DNA of 64,000 bases from Flavobacterium notoginsengisoli (GCF_014207905.1 NZ_JACHLB010000006.1:310001-374000), one strand, 5' to 3'. Shown: positions 43,001 to 51,434, counted from the first letter of the stretch. Translations and numbers: made by a program. The notes: generated by a model not told the origin, from the letters alone.

Positions 43001-43340
43001 AGATCCTGATGCATTAGCAGCGCTTAACGCTAATACAACAATGTGGTCGCCATATATGAGAACTGCTATCTTTACAGATTGGGCAGTTGAAGACGCATCA
43101 TTTTTAAGATTAAATACTTTGACATTAGGGTATACAGCACCTGAGATGTTTACATCTAAACTAGGAGTTTCTAAATTGAGATTCTATCTGACGGCAAGCA
43201 ATGTTTTTGTTTGGACTAACTATTCGGGTTCTGATCCGGAAGTTTCAACTAGAAGAAAAAACCCACTTACACCAGGGGTTGATTCAAGTCCTTATCCAAG
43301 AAGCAGACAAATGGTTTTTGGGATGAATCTTAATTTCTAA
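40098..43340 (+). CDS. SusC/RagA-family TonB-dependent transporter (locus 1)
   Basis: The 1,080-residue outer-membrane protein has a signal peptide (about 1-31). A carboxypeptidase-like N-terminal extension follows (TIEGTVTDAAGLSLPGVNVL), then the TonB box (LNEVVVIGYGTSKKSDLTGAV), a plug and a beta-barrel ending FGMNLNF. It imports oligosaccharides together with SusD and is energised by TonB. It begins an operon with SusD (17-bp gap) and a beta-helix lipoprotein. The promoter carries a palindromic operator between -33 and -7. Nutrient specificity is not evident from its sequence. Confidence 0.95.
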   Translation: MNFKELLNKGAAFCFKLVFLLCLLIGSQLHAQGTTIEGTVTDAAGLSLPGVNVLEKGTKNGTSTDFDGHYKIKLTNPKAVLSFSFIGFQTIEVSAAGKTKVNATLTEDANNLNEVVVIGYGTSKKSDLTGAVSTISGTDLKKVPVANVAEALTGRIAGVQVTSAEGSPDADIRIRVRGGGSLTQDASPLIIVDGFPINSMNDISSSDIDSMTVLKDAASTAIYGSRGANGVILITTKKGKDGKIAVNFNMFYGMKTMAKQIDVLSPEDYTKWQYEYALLSQTGTKVASNPSSYTKYFGNWQDQDMYKGLKGDNWQKQIFGRTGEVQSRDLGIRGGTDKLNYNFNYAHYDEKAIMIGSNYKRNNLSLALKSKLNDKIDIGFTMRYSDTEIDGGGVNEQNEKSSADSRMRTIVGYAPLPVAGLSSDDVSGDGSDVLVNPLRSVYDNDRQQFRKNFNMLGSFGWELAENLKLNVDLGLDNFNNLDYRFYGLTTYYIANAPLGPLQGMPAMIMGDSKERRFRNANTLNYDFKKIMGENHHLTALIGQESINYNSNTVTTTIHGYPKFFDFDKAKTLTTQGTPQSVDNYYSPDDKLLSFFGRANYDYKNRYILSATFRADGSSKFLEQNRWGYFPAFAAGWKISEENFLKNQNWINLLKLRASYGEAGNNNIPVGQQVQIFQSTATTWINGVTSIWAPSKTMPNPDLKWETTVTQNFGLDFGFFKNRLSGNFDVYKNITSDLLINFPVPGSGYDFQYRNMGETQNTGFEATINVVAIEKAKYGLNFSFNMGINKNRINSLGVMNNFGAATGWASSQIGDDYLIQVGSSLGTMYGYKNDGRYEVSDFDYVGGKYVLKTGVVATATTLVGDGSSLKPGDMKLKDVNGDGKVDLSDKTVIGNVNPKSSGGFVINGNAYGFDLMAAFNWSIGNDVYNADKIEFSTANASAQYKNLNSTMADGKRWTNLDPASGQLVTDPDALAALNANTTMWSPYMRTAIFTDWAVEDASFLRLNTLTLGYTAPEMFTSKLGVSKLRFYLTASNVFVWTNYSGSDPEVSTRRKNPLTPGVDSSPYPRSRQMVFGMNLNF

Positions 43341-43357
43341 TTTTAATTACTACAAAA

Positions 43358-45160
43358 ATGAAACATAAAATAATAATAGCGGGATTAATTATTTCGAGCT
43401 TATTTAGTTCTTGCCAGCAATTTGAAGATGACTATTTAGAATCGCCTGCACAATCAACTTTAGATGCTGCTTTGATTTTTTCAACACCTGGACTTGCAAA
43501 AGGAGCTATTGATGGAATAAAAGTGCCATTTGCAGAAACTAACTCTTATAGAGGAAGATTTTTACCATATTATGGACTAAATACAGATACAGAGTGGTAT
43601 AATACTTCGCAAACAGCTGGAGATAAAGCCGATTTATGTGTGTATGATGCAAAGCCTGGAAATACGGAGATGAACACAACTAATAATGCTTATTCAATGA
43701 TGTTTTCTGGAATTGAGCGTGCCAATGTTTGTATAAAAGGAATACGTCAATACGGAAATCCTACTCCAGGATCAGAAATGGGACAATTGTTAGGAGAAGC
43801 TTTAACGCTAAGAGCAATTTATTATGCTGATTTAATTAAAGCTTGGGGTGATGTACCAGCTCGTTTTGAGCCTATTACTAGTGAAACTTTATATTTGCCT
43901 AAAACAAGTAGAGACATTCTTTATAAACAATTAATTGCAGATTTAGGAGAAGCTTCAGAATTGGTTGCATGGCCAAATCAGACTTCTTATACAAATACTG
44001 TAGAGCACGTAAACAAAGCTTTTGTTAAAGCATTCAGAGCTCGTTTGGCTATGGTAGCAAGTGGTTATCAACAATATCCTGATGGAGTAAGAAGAAGTAC
44101 AGATCCAGAACTTTCTGTTGCTAAAATGTATGCATTGGCTTTGTCAGAAACTCGTTCTGTAATTGCAAGTGGTTCTGCTCATTTAGAATCTACTTTTGAA
44201 GGATTATGGAGAAAATATAATGAAGAAAATACTACAGCAGGAGGAGAATCTCTTTGGGAACTTCCTTTCGCTGACGGACGTGGTAGAATGCTATTTACTT
44301 TCGCTGTAAAACACACAGCTGCTAGTGATCAATTTCAAGCTAACGGAGCTAACCGCGGTGGTGTAGCTGGTCCATTACCTACTGTTTTCTACGATTATGA
44401 TCAAGTGGATACTCGAAGAGATGTTACTTGTGTTCCTTATAAATATGGTGCAGCAACTAATAACATTGCGAAACAAGAGTTAGGTACTTTAGATACTTGG
44501 TATTTCGGAAAATACCGTTATGAATGGATGAAACGTTATGTAACTTCTACTAATGATGATGGGGTTAATAAAATGTACATGCGTTATGCTGAGGTACTTC
44601 TTATTGCAGCTGAAGCAGCAAACGAATTGGAAGGCCCTGGTTCTGCAATGCCTTATTTGAAAGAAGTTCGTAGAAGATCATTCCCTTCAGCTTCTCAAGC
44701 AGTAAAAGTTGATGCATATGTAGATGCTCTAACTAGTAAAGAAGCAATGTTTAATGCTCTTGTTACTGAAAACAAATATGAGTTTACAGGAGAAATGGAG
44801 CGTAAACAAAACTTGATTCGTTGGAATTTATTAAAAGCAAAATTAGACGAAGCTAAAACAAAAATGGCTGCCTTATCTGCTCGTACAGGTGAGTATGCTG
44901 ATGTACCAACAACTTTGTATTATAAATTTAAAGCAGATAACGTATCTATTGACATCTACGGATTAAATAGAGGAGAGAATGTAAATCCGGGTGCAACTTA
45001 TACAGCAGTTACTTGGACGTGGACAGGAACTACTGCAGATGCAAAAGTAAACTCATTATACAAAACTGGTGTAAACCCAGATAATAGACAGTTCTGGCCA
45101 ATTTGGCAAGTGTTTATTGACGGAAGTAATGGACAGTTGAAAAATGATTACGGTTTTTAA
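43358..45160 (+). CDS. SusD/RagB-family glycan-binding lipoprotein (locus 1)
   Basis: The 600-residue protein has a lipobox (ISSLFSSCQQ) and the SusD-type helical TPR-like body, with QLLGEALTLRAIYYADLIKA in the middle and YMRYAEVLLIAAEAANELEG near the C-terminus. It sits on the cell surface with the partner SusC and binds glycan. It is directly downstream of susC-1 (17 bp). Confidence 0.95.
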   Translation: MKHKIIIAGLIISSLFSSCQQFEDDYLESPAQSTLDAALIFSTPGLAKGAIDGIKVPFAETNSYRGRFLPYYGLNTDTEWYNTSQTAGDKADLCVYDAKPGNTEMNTTNNAYSMMFSGIERANVCIKGIRQYGNPTPGSEMGQLLGEALTLRAIYYADLIKAWGDVPARFEPITSETLYLPKTSRDILYKQLIADLGEASELVAWPNQTSYTNTVEHVNKAFVKAFRARLAMVASGYQQYPDGVRRSTDPELSVAKMYALALSETRSVIASGSAHLESTFEGLWRKYNEENTTAGGESLWELPFADGRGRMLFTFAVKHTAASDQFQANGANRGGVAGPLPTVFYDYDQVDTRRDVTCVPYKYGAATNNIAKQELGTLDTWYFGKYRYEWMKRYVTSTNDDGVNKMYMRYAEVLLIAAEAANELEGPGSAMPYLKEVRRRSFPSASQAVKVDAYVDALTSKEAMFNALVTENKYEFTGEMERKQNLIRWNLLKAKLDEAKTKMAALSARTGEYADVPTTLYYKFKADNVSIDIYGLNRGENVNPGATYTAVTWTWTGTTADAKVNSLYKTGVNPDNRQFWPIWQVFIDGSNGQLKNDYGF

Positions 45161-45177
45161 TAAATTTATAAATTATT

Positions 45178-46752
45178 ATGAAAGCAAAATATATATTTAA
45201 AGGATTAATAGTCGCATTTTTACTTGCTATTGCTGTTTCAAGCTGTGAAAGTTATAATGAAGGATTATTAGACGGTATAGGAAATACAAGAGAATTTTCA
45301 CCAATTGACCTTAAAGCCACAATTAGAAACCAAACTACAGTTGAGTTAACTTGGAATGTAAAAAGTGGTGATAACGCAGATCATTATGTAGTAGAATTTA
45401 GCGCAGATGATCCTGAATTTAAAACAATTTACAAAACAGTAAATGTTACAGCGTCGCAACTTCCTGTGCAAGTTGCATTAGAAGGAGAAACGGTTTACTC
45501 TATTAGAGTAAAATCAGTTACTACAGGTTTAGAAGATTCTAAATGGTCGGTAACTACTGCAACAACATTATCAGAACAGCTTTTCTATGCGGTTCAGCCT
45601 GCTGATATTGATGCAAAACAAGTTACTTTAAGATGGGTTCCTAATAGTACTGTAACTCAAATTACAGTTATGCCAGGAAATATTTCTCACACTATTACTC
45701 CAGCAGAAAAAACGTCTGGTGTAGCTGTGATCACTGGACTTACAGGAGAAACTGCTTATACTGCAACATTATTAAATGGAGCTAAGAAAAGAGGAGTGGT
45801 AACTTTTACAACAGGAATTGATATCGGTACAGGTATTTTAGTAAAACCAGAAGATAATATCTTCCAAAAAATTACCGATGCACCTGCTGGATCTGTTTTA
45901 GTTTTCATGCCTGGTGATTACACGGCGCAAACAGGAACAATTGCTGTAAACAAAACGCTAACATTAAGAGGTTTGAGACCAGCTGATAAATCAAAACTAA
46001 AAGTTAATTTCACGCTTGGCAATAATCCTGCTAACGCAAGTGAAGTGGTTAATTTCTCTTTAATCGATTTAGATTTGAATGGAACTGGAACAACTGGTGG
46101 AGCAATCACAATTGGTACAGCATCACCAACACAATTAGGAGATGTTTTAATTAGTGGCTGTAATGTTCATGATTATCCTTCTCAATTAATGTACGGAAAT
46201 GCATTAGCTAGATTAAAATCGTTTACTGTTGATAATAGTATCATTAAAAATGTAAACACTGCTGCTGGAGCTGATTTTATCGATTTCAGAACTACTTATG
46301 TGGCAAATGTGACCTTAACAAAAAGTACATTTGATAACTGTTCATCTCGTGATTTTATTCGTTTAGATGCTGCTGCTACATTATCTGGAACTGGTTTAAC
46401 AAGTACTGTTTTAGTTGATATGTGTACAATTTATACGACTACTTTACCAGCAGCAAGTAGAATTTTATATGTACGTTTTGTTTCAAATACATTAACAGTG
46501 CGTAATTCGTTATTGGCAGTTGGATCGGCAGTATATACGAACACGACTGCAACAGCAGCTCCGACGTTCTTAAATAATAATAATTTCAATTCGACTGGTT
46601 TGCAAGCTACAGGAAGTAATAATAGACCTGATGCTACTGCAACTGTACTTGACCCTCAATTTACAAGTGCAGCAACTGGCAACTTTACAATTAAAAATCA
46701 AGCTTTAATTGATAGAAAAGTTGGAGATCCACGTTGGATTACTGGTAACTAG
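45178..46752 (+). CDS. Surface lipoprotein with FN3-like and beta-helix (DUF4957/DUF5123-type) domains
   Basis: The 524-residue protein has a lipobox (AIAVSSCESY) and two fibronectin-III-like parts (about 40-215). A right-handed beta-helix-like C-terminal half follows (about 215-524: GTGILVKPEDNIFQKITDAP, then VNFSLIDLDLNGTGTTGGAI and repeated short beta turns). This layout, following SusC/SusD, matches DUF4957/DUF5123 proteins common in pectin-related loci of Bacteroidota. It may be a surface glycan-binding protein rather than a lyase, because catalytic residues of pectate lyases are not evident. No CAZyme gene follows, which is unusual for such an operon. Confidence 0.8.
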   Translation: MKAKYIFKGLIVAFLLAIAVSSCESYNEGLLDGIGNTREFSPIDLKATIRNQTTVELTWNVKSGDNADHYVVEFSADDPEFKTIYKTVNVTASQLPVQVALEGETVYSIRVKSVTTGLEDSKWSVTTATTLSEQLFYAVQPADIDAKQVTLRWVPNSTVTQITVMPGNISHTITPAEKTSGVAVITGLTGETAYTATLLNGAKKRGVVTFTTGIDIGTGILVKPEDNIFQKITDAPAGSVLVFMPGDYTAQTGTIAVNKTLTLRGLRPADKSKLKVNFTLGNNPANASEVVNFSLIDLDLNGTGTTGGAITIGTASPTQLGDVLISGCNVHDYPSQLMYGNALARLKSFTVDNSIIKNVNTAAGADFIDFRTTYVANVTLTKSTFDNCSSRDFIRLDAAATLSGTGLTSTVLVDMCTIYTTTLPAASRILYVRFVSNTLTVRNSLLAVGSAVYTNTTATAAPTFLNNNNFNSTGLQATGSNNRPDATATVLDPQFTSAATGNFTIKNQALIDRKVGDPRWITGN

Positions 46753-46775
46753 AATTCATGGTTAATAAATAGGAA

Positions 46776-46812
46776 AAGCGGGATACAATTAAGTTTGTAT
46801 TCCGCTTTTTTT
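46776..46812 (+). terminator. Terminator of locus 1
   Basis: AGCGGGATACAA and TTGTATTCCGCT form a 12-bp stem with one G-T wobble, followed by a T-run. It lies just after the beta-helix gene. The following ~50 bp are a low-complexity CAGTTTTCAGTTTCAG-type tract. Confidence 0.85.
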
Positions 46813-46876
46813 TAGTCGCAGTTTTCAGTTTCAGTTTTCAGTGCGTTGTGACTGAAAATTGTGACTGTGACTAAAA

Positions 46877-47449
46877 TTATTCAATCGATAAATCGAATTT
46901 TTGTAATAAACCCGCAAGTGCTGTATGCGAAACCTTAGTTCCTTTAATCTTATTTTCAGATGGATCGAAGGCATAATTTCTGGATGTTCTGAAATCGGTT
47001 TTTTCTAAGATACTTTCCACGAAAGTGGCACTAGAAAGATCACAATTTTTAAAAACCGCAAGAGACAAATCTGTATTCGAAAAGTCTGTTTCTTTTAAAG
47101 AACAATCTGTAAAATTGGTTTTCTTTAGTTTTTTATAAATGAATGTCGAATAGTCCAAAAGACAATCATCAAAATTCATAGAAAATAAAAAGCTATTGCA
47201 AGCGCTAAAATCCAATCCCATCAATTTACAGCCAATGAATTTGATATTCTTTAAACCGGTATTTCGTAAAACAGCCAAAGAAAGATTACAGTTTTTAAAA
47301 GTGCAATCTAGAAAATCATTGTGGCTTAAATCGCTTTTAGAAAAATTGCAGTTTATGAATTCGCAGTTTACAAATTCGGTATTGGCTAAACTTTGTTCCG
47401 AATAATCAATTGTTTCAAAAGTTCGGTTTTGGTATAATTTGGATTCCAT
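46877..47449 (-). CDS. Pentapeptide-repeat protein (Qnr/McbG-like)
   Basis: The 190-residue protein is made of A(D/N)LxX-type pentapeptides (TEFVNCEFINCNFSKSDLSH; later KKTNFTDCSLKETDFSNTDL), forming a right-handed quadrilateral beta-helix with a short C-terminal helix. Some such proteins shield DNA gyrase from inhibitors (Qnr, McbG). The hydrophobic Leu/Phe pattern is regular and the length is close to Qnr. Gyrase protection is not shown here. Confidence 0.85.
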   Translation of the reverse strand: MESKLYQNRTFETIDYSEQSLANTEFVNCEFINCNFSKSDLSHNDFLDCTFKNCNLSLAVLRNTGLKNIKFIGCKLMGLDFSACNSFLFSMNFDDCLLDYSTFIYKKLKKTNFTDCSLKETDFSNTDLSLAVFKNCDLSSATFVESILEKTDFRTSRNYAFDPSENKIKGTKVSHTALAGLLQKFDLSIE

Positions 47450-47473
47450 AAATGTTTAAAAAGGCGTGTAAGT

Positions 47474-47683
47474 TTATTCTAATTCGATGCAATCGAAAAT
47501 GGCATTGTTTTGAAGTAATTCAGCAACATTTAATTCGCTGTCTACTCTTAAAATATTGTCGCAATCTTCAAGATCAAAATTCCACTGAGATTCTGGTAAT
47601 AATAGATCTAGAAGTGCAGAAGCAGACTCAAATTTAGCCTGGCTATCAACGGAAGTTTTAAAAACATAAATCATAATTTGCAT
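47474..47683 (-). CDS. Small conserved-looking protein, possible ferredoxin-like fold
   Basis: The 69-residue protein (start possibly at Met4, position 47674) has a segment, WNFDLEDCDNILRVDSELN, that looks like those of short HMA-like proteins of Flavobacteriia. No CxxC is present, so metal binding is doubtful. It stands between the pentapeptide gene and an AraC gene. Confidence 0.55.
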   Translation of the reverse strand: MQIMIYVFKTSVDSQAKFESASALLDLLLPESQWNFDLEDCDNILRVDSELNVAELLQNNAIFDCIELE

Positions 47684-47744
47684 TTTTGAGGATACAAATT
47701 TCTGAAAAAAGCCAACTTATTTGTTAGGATTCTGTAATCAATGA

Positions 47745-48665
47745 TTAGGACTTATCAATCAATTTTCGATATCTTATTGGAGAAATTCCTTCTGCTTTTT
47801 TGAAAAAACGGCTAAAGTAAGATTGATCTTCAAAGCCAACTTGAGTAGCAATTTCACCAACAGAAAGTGTAGTTTGAAAAAGTAAATATTTGGCTTCTAA
47901 TAATATGCTGTCATCAATCCATTTTACAGCAGTTTTTCCCGTCACAGTCTTTACACATTTGTTTAAATGGTTGGGAGTAATATTTAATAGGGAAGAATAA
48001 TAATTAACCTGATGCTGAGTTTTGATTTGATCGTGAATCAATTCTTTGAATTTTCCAGTTATTGCTTCTGCTGCCGAAATGCTTTTGGAGGTTTTTACAG
48101 CATTTTTATTCATTTCATAAAACAAAGTAATCAAGTAAGATTGTACAATATTCAAATCGGTAAAGGTGGTTTCAGAATATTCCTTTTTCAATCGTTCCAA
48201 AATATTCGTAATAGCGCCAATATCTTCTGGAGCCAGTTCGATTTTAGGATTTCCGGAAATCTTTAGAAAATCAAATTCATTAAGCAATTCACGGCTGCCG
48301 TATTTTCGAATTAAAACATCGGGATGAAACTGGCAGATATAGCCATTATGAATATTGTTAACATTATCAAGTGAGAAAATCTGACCAGCAGGAACCATAA
48401 TCATTTGATTGTCGGTCGTAATATATTCCTGATCTCCCAATTTCATAACATGCTGCCCCGAAGAAATAAAAATTAAGGTATGGCAGGAATGTTTAGAAGG
48501 CGGAACAGGATGCTGCATATGCATAATCTCTTCGATTTCAAGACAGAAAAAATGATCCGAATTGGATTTGAAAAGCAAATGAATCGGATTGTCTTCTCCA
48601 AGAAATTTTTCTCGGAAACCCTTTGCTTCATACGTTTTTATTTTTTCAGCCGACTTTGATTTCAT
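47745..48665 (-). CDS. AraC-family regulator
   Basis: The 306-residue protein has a cupin-like sensor (about 50-125: HSCHTLIFISSGQHVMKLGD) and a C-terminal AraC domain (LNITPNHLNKCVKTVTGKTA and VGEIATQVGFEDQSYFSRFF). It follows the caspase-fold-like gene 48668-49231 by 2 bp in the same direction, so the two are co-transcribed. Its targets are unknown; they may include the partner gene. Confidence 0.9.
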   Translation of the reverse strand: MKSKSAEKIKTYEAKGFREKFLGEDNPIHLLFKSNSDHFFCLEIEEIMHMQHPVPPSKHSCHTLIFISSGQHVMKLGDQEYITTDNQMIMVPAGQIFSLDNVNNIHNGYICQFHPDVLIRKYGSRELLNEFDFLKISGNPKIELAPEDIGAITNILERLKKEYSETTFTDLNIVQSYLITLFYEMNKNAVKTSKSISAAEAITGKFKELIHDQIKTQHQVNYYSSLLNITPNHLNKCVKTVTGKTAVKWIDDSILLEAKYLLFQTTLSVGEIATQVGFEDQSYFSRFFKKAEGISPIRYRKLIDKS

Positions 48666-48667
48666 CT

Positions 48668-49231
48668 TTAATAATATAATCTAAAATCAAGCAATTTGCA
48701 TAGATTGTAATGTTTGGTATAAAGATCTTCAACCACTTCAATCAGATTATCGTTATCTTGATAAAGACTGAAAAACGCCTTGTCAATTGTGCTGCAGCTG
48801 GCAATTTTATTATAAGTAGAACCGTAACCCGATATGGCTCTAGCGCCTGTTATGTCTAAAAAATATTGGGCTTCTTCTTCGTTTAAATCTAAAACTTTAA
48901 GATTCGCAAAATGAATGATCTTGCCTTTCATTTTGCCTTCAAACAACTCGGCAATTTCTTCAATACTGTAATAATAATCGTGAAGACAGATGTTGTTTTG
49001 CTGTCCTGGCATTGCTAGATAAATAATTTCGTAATCTTTAAAATTATGATCTTCGTAGAGCAGAATATTCAGACTTTCTTCTAAACCTTCAATAGTATCA
49101 CAGGTTTTGTGAATGCTCGAAATGCCTTGGTCAATTGCCAATTCTTCCAAACATTTTACCACATTTGTTGGGTTGTGATCGTCTATATCTCGGACGCCTT
49201 CAAGGCAGAAAATAAATTTTTCATTATCCAT
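48668..49231 (-). CDS. DUF6642-like caspase-fold protein with apparently lost catalytic residues
   Basis: The 187-residue protein has no signal peptide. A segment YEIIYLAMPGQQNNICLHDY, then SIEEIAELFEGKMKGKIIHFANL, follows the pattern of caspase-like/CHAT-type proteins (strand with LAxHG, and strand followed by a Cys). At the expected His there is Pro75 (LAMPG), and at the expected Cys there is Leu111 (HFANL). If the alignment is right the protein is a pseudo-protease or a binding module. It is co-transcribed with an AraC regulator. The family call is from memory and tentative. Confidence 0.6.
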   Translation of the reverse strand: MDNEKFIFCLEGVRDIDDHNPTNVVKCLEELAIDQGISSIHKTCDTIEGLEESLNILLYEDHNFKDYEIIYLAMPGQQNNICLHDYYYSIEEIAELFEGKMKGKIIHFANLKVLDLNEEEAQYFLDITGARAISGYGSTYNKIASCSTIDKAFFSLYQDNDNLIEVVEDLYTKHYNLCKLLDFRLYY

Positions 49232-49383
49232 GTAGTTTTTCTTTCTGGTTTTAAAGATTCGAATTTAATTTTGGCGATGTTAACAAAAGTATTTTTTCTG
49301 AATTAAAAAACACCATAGAAAGCAGACTTTAACGTGTTTTTTAGATTTTAAATTTAGGTTAGAGCTACGTAAATTTTTAAGCG

Positions 49384-49391
49384 TATTTTTG
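49384..49391 (+). promoter_or_regulatory. -7 promoter box of the nucleosidase gene
   Basis: TATTTTTG matches TAnnTTTG, 21 bp before the ATG at 49413. Confidence 0.7.
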
Positions 49392-49412
49392 TAAACCGAA
49401 AATAAATTACGC

Positions 49413-50018
49413 ATGATACAAATTAACCAAACAGCCTCTTTTGCTGTTGAAGATATATTATTCTGTTTTGCTCTCGAATCTGAAGCCGCAGAAGTTTTTA
49501 AAGGACACAATGTTTTATTTACCGGAATCGGAAAAGTAAATGCGGCTTACGAATTATCAAAAGCAATTTTAAATAAAAAACCAGCCGTGATTATAAATTT
49601 AGGATCGGCGGGAAGTAGCAGTTTTCAAAAAGGAGAAGTAATCTGCTGTACCAAATTTGTGCAAAGAGATATGGATGTTCGCGGTTTAGGTTTCGAACTA
49701 TACGAAACGCCTTTATCTGGTCTTCCTCCAATTTTAGAATACGGTTTAAAAATGGACAACTTGCCAGAAGGCATTTGCGGAACAGGTGATAACTTCGAAA
49801 TGGAGCACAAATCTGACCTTTACAATGTGGTAGATATGGAAGCTTACGCTTTAGCTATGATTGCCATGAAAGAAAATATTCCGTTTTTGAGTTTAAAATA
49901 TATTTCAGACGGTGCCGACGATAATGCCGCCGAAGATTGGACGATTCAGGTTCATAAAGCGGCGATTGCTTATGGTAAAATCTTAGGTTTGATTGAAGAA
50001 GCTGAAGCCATTTCTTAA
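49413..50018 (+). CDS. MTA/SAH-type nucleosidase (PNP_UDP family)
   Basis: The 201-residue protein has the phosphorylase/nucleosidase fold: FTGIGKVNAAYELSKAI, then VIINLGSAGSSSFQKGEVIC, the nucleoside-binding VVDMEAYALAMIAM and the SDGADD active-site loop with Asp. It cleaves a purine nucleoside glycosidic bond, probably 5'-methylthioadenosine, S-adenosylhomocysteine or a related compound. The frame is complete, slightly shorter than E. coli MTAN. Single gene with its own promoter and terminator. Confidence 0.85.
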   Translation: MIQINQTASFAVEDILFCFALESEAAEVFKGHNVLFTGIGKVNAAYELSKAILNKKPAVIINLGSAGSSSFQKGEVICCTKFVQRDMDVRGLGFELYETPLSGLPPILEYGLKMDNLPEGICGTGDNFEMEHKSDLYNVVDMEAYALAMIAMKENIPFLSLKYISDGADDNAAEDWTIQVHKAAIAYGKILGLIEEAEAIS

Positions 50019-50038
50019 TTGAAGTGGCTTTTTTTTTA
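50005..50038 (+). terminator. Terminator overlapping the nucleosidase stop
   Basis: AAGCCA (50005-50010) pairs with TGGCTT (50025-50030), extended by TTC/GAA inside, and is followed by a T-run. The stem overlaps the stop codon of the gene. Confidence 0.8.
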
Positions 50039-50065
50039 AGAGTTTTATTCTTTAGATATTCTTTT

Positions 50066-50371
50066 TTAAATATCTACACATTCACTTGCATATTTATAAA
50101 ATAAAAACACAAAAAAAAGAAGATATAAAAAAGTGAATATGAAAGACTTTTTTGCTATTTCAATATTAGTTTCTTTGAATATAAATTTACATATAAGTGA
50201 CAGTAAAAATATTAGAAAAATAAATTCATAAATTAAAGCATTAACTGATTTTAAAAACTGTTCTTTAATTTCGTTGCACGGTATACGTGGTGATGTTTCA
50301 ATCAAGAAATATTGAAAAAATACCCCTATGACTAATAGAATAAGAATTAAAAAGATTGATTTTTTTTTCAT
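50066..50371 (-). CDS. Small membrane protein of unknown function
   Basis: The start at 50371 (MKKKSIFLILILLVIGVFFQ) gives 101 residues with three hydrophobic segments and no recognised motif. The longer frame upstream is less likely because it lacks a reasonable start. A C-terminal KYASECVDI end is noted. Role unknown. Confidence 0.55.
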   Translation of the reverse strand: MKKKSIFLILILLVIGVFFQYFLIETSPRIPCNEIKEQFLKSVNALIYEFIFLIFLLSLICKFIFKETNIEIAKKSFIFTFLYLLFFVFLFYKYASECVDI

Positions 50372-50430
50372 TATCGTGTTGGATTTTCTTTTGTATATCC
50401 ACCTCCAGTTGGGAGCGGGGTTATTTACCA

Positions 50431-50455
50431 AGTGTACAGATTAAAAATCTGCATT
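50431..50455. repeat. Degenerate REP copy
   Basis: GTACAGATTAAAAATCTGCATT is a divergent relative of the REP family around the RAYT gene, with the CAGATT/AATCTG stem still present but with altered flanks. Confidence 0.55.
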
Positions 50456-50542
50456 ATAGGTTTTATTTATGTTGTAATTTTTTTCAATTAAATAAAACGT
50501 CATAATAAAAAGTATTGCCCGATCGTTCAGATCTACTCTCAA

Positions 50543-50571
50543 TCGTTAGCGCAGATTTGTAATCTGTGCCC
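50543..50571 (-). repeat. REP hairpin copy 1 (beside RAYT)
   Basis: Read on the minus strand this is GGGCACAGATTACAAATCTG followed by CGCTAACGA, with a CAGATT/AATCTG stem. It is one of three clear copies flanking the transposase pseudogene. Confidence 0.85.
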
Positions 50572-50646
50572 TCAAAGATTGGACACAATGCAAATCAAAA
50601 ATATTAAACAGTTGTCGATGTTTTCTAAAAAACTATTGATTTTTTT

Positions 50647-51201
50647 TTAAAACAAATCTAGCAAAACAACATCTAAATCATTTTCTAAACCAGAATAATT
50701 TCTTGCGGAACTAAAATAATAATCTTCAGCCGAACTAACAGTTTTATCTTTTACAGGATTATTATGAATGTAATCTATCTTTTGCTTGATAAATTTATTG
50801 CTGTAAATATGTTCTGCATGATAGCCATTTTGCCAAACCTTATAAGTCTGATTCTTTTTTAAATGTTCGCATGCTTTCTGGAAATATTCCAGCATCCATT
50901 CTCTTCTGCTTTCGGGTTCATCTATTATAGTCTGTATTATTTTTTTGGATGTAAATTTTTTAAAATCTCTAATAATATCAGATAAAACAAAACCATTTGT
51001 TCCTTTACAGAGCAAATGAATATGACTGCTCATAATACAATAGGCATAAATTTCTAGACCTTTATTTTCCTGACATTATTTTAGTGCATTTATTAGAACA
51101 CTTTTCTGATTTAATCTTGTAAATATATCTATCCATCCTACAGCAGTTATAGTTATAAAATATGCTTCATCAGTTGTTGTTGCTTTGTATTTTGTTGACA
51201 C
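50647..51201 (-). pseudogene. REP-associated tyrosine transposase (RAYT), interrupted by one stop codon
   Basis: The C-terminal part (from Met at 51033) has the IS200/RAYT features MSSHIHLLCKGTNGFVLSD (HUH-type His pair) and the ending HNNPVKDKTVSSAEDYYFSS. Upstream, the same frame continues through KYKATTTDEAYFITITAVGW and IDIFTRLNQKSVLINALK, which is the expected RAYT N-terminus, back to a GTG start at 51199-51201. Within it, TAA at 51076-51078 replaces one codon (ALK-stop-CQENKGLEIYAYCI). Everything else is in frame, so this is a single-nonsense pseudogene or the result of very recent inactivation. REP copies lie on both sides, the typical RAYT/REP arrangement. Confidence 0.85.
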
Positions 51202-51273
51202 GCTTTTTTTCTGTAAAAACAGAATAATATAAGAAAATATTTACTTTTTATTATTTTAATGGAATTATTTTGT

Positions 51274-51303
51274 GGGCACAGATTGCAAATCTGCGCTATC
51301 GTT
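51274..51303 (+). repeat. REP hairpin copy 2
   Basis: GGGCACAGATTGCAAATCTG, then CGCTATCGTT. The stem is CAGATT/AATCTG. It differs from copy 3 by one compensating base-pair change. Confidence 0.9.
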
Positions 51304-51352
51304 GAGGGAAATTTTTACTTTTTATTTATAGGTTTTGAAGAAATCACTTTTT

Positions 51353-51382
51353 GGGCACGGATTGCAAATCCGCGCTATCGTT
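51353..51382 (+). repeat. REP hairpin copy 3
   Basis: GGGCACGGATTGCAAATCCG, then CGCTATCGTT. The stem is CGGATT/AATCCG, so A-T of copy 2 is replaced by G-C with both sides changed: covariation supporting a folded hairpin. Confidence 0.9.
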
Positions 51383-51434
51383 ACGGAGAGATATTTACGT
51401 GATAAAGTAAAAATAGTCGTAATAAAGTACATCT

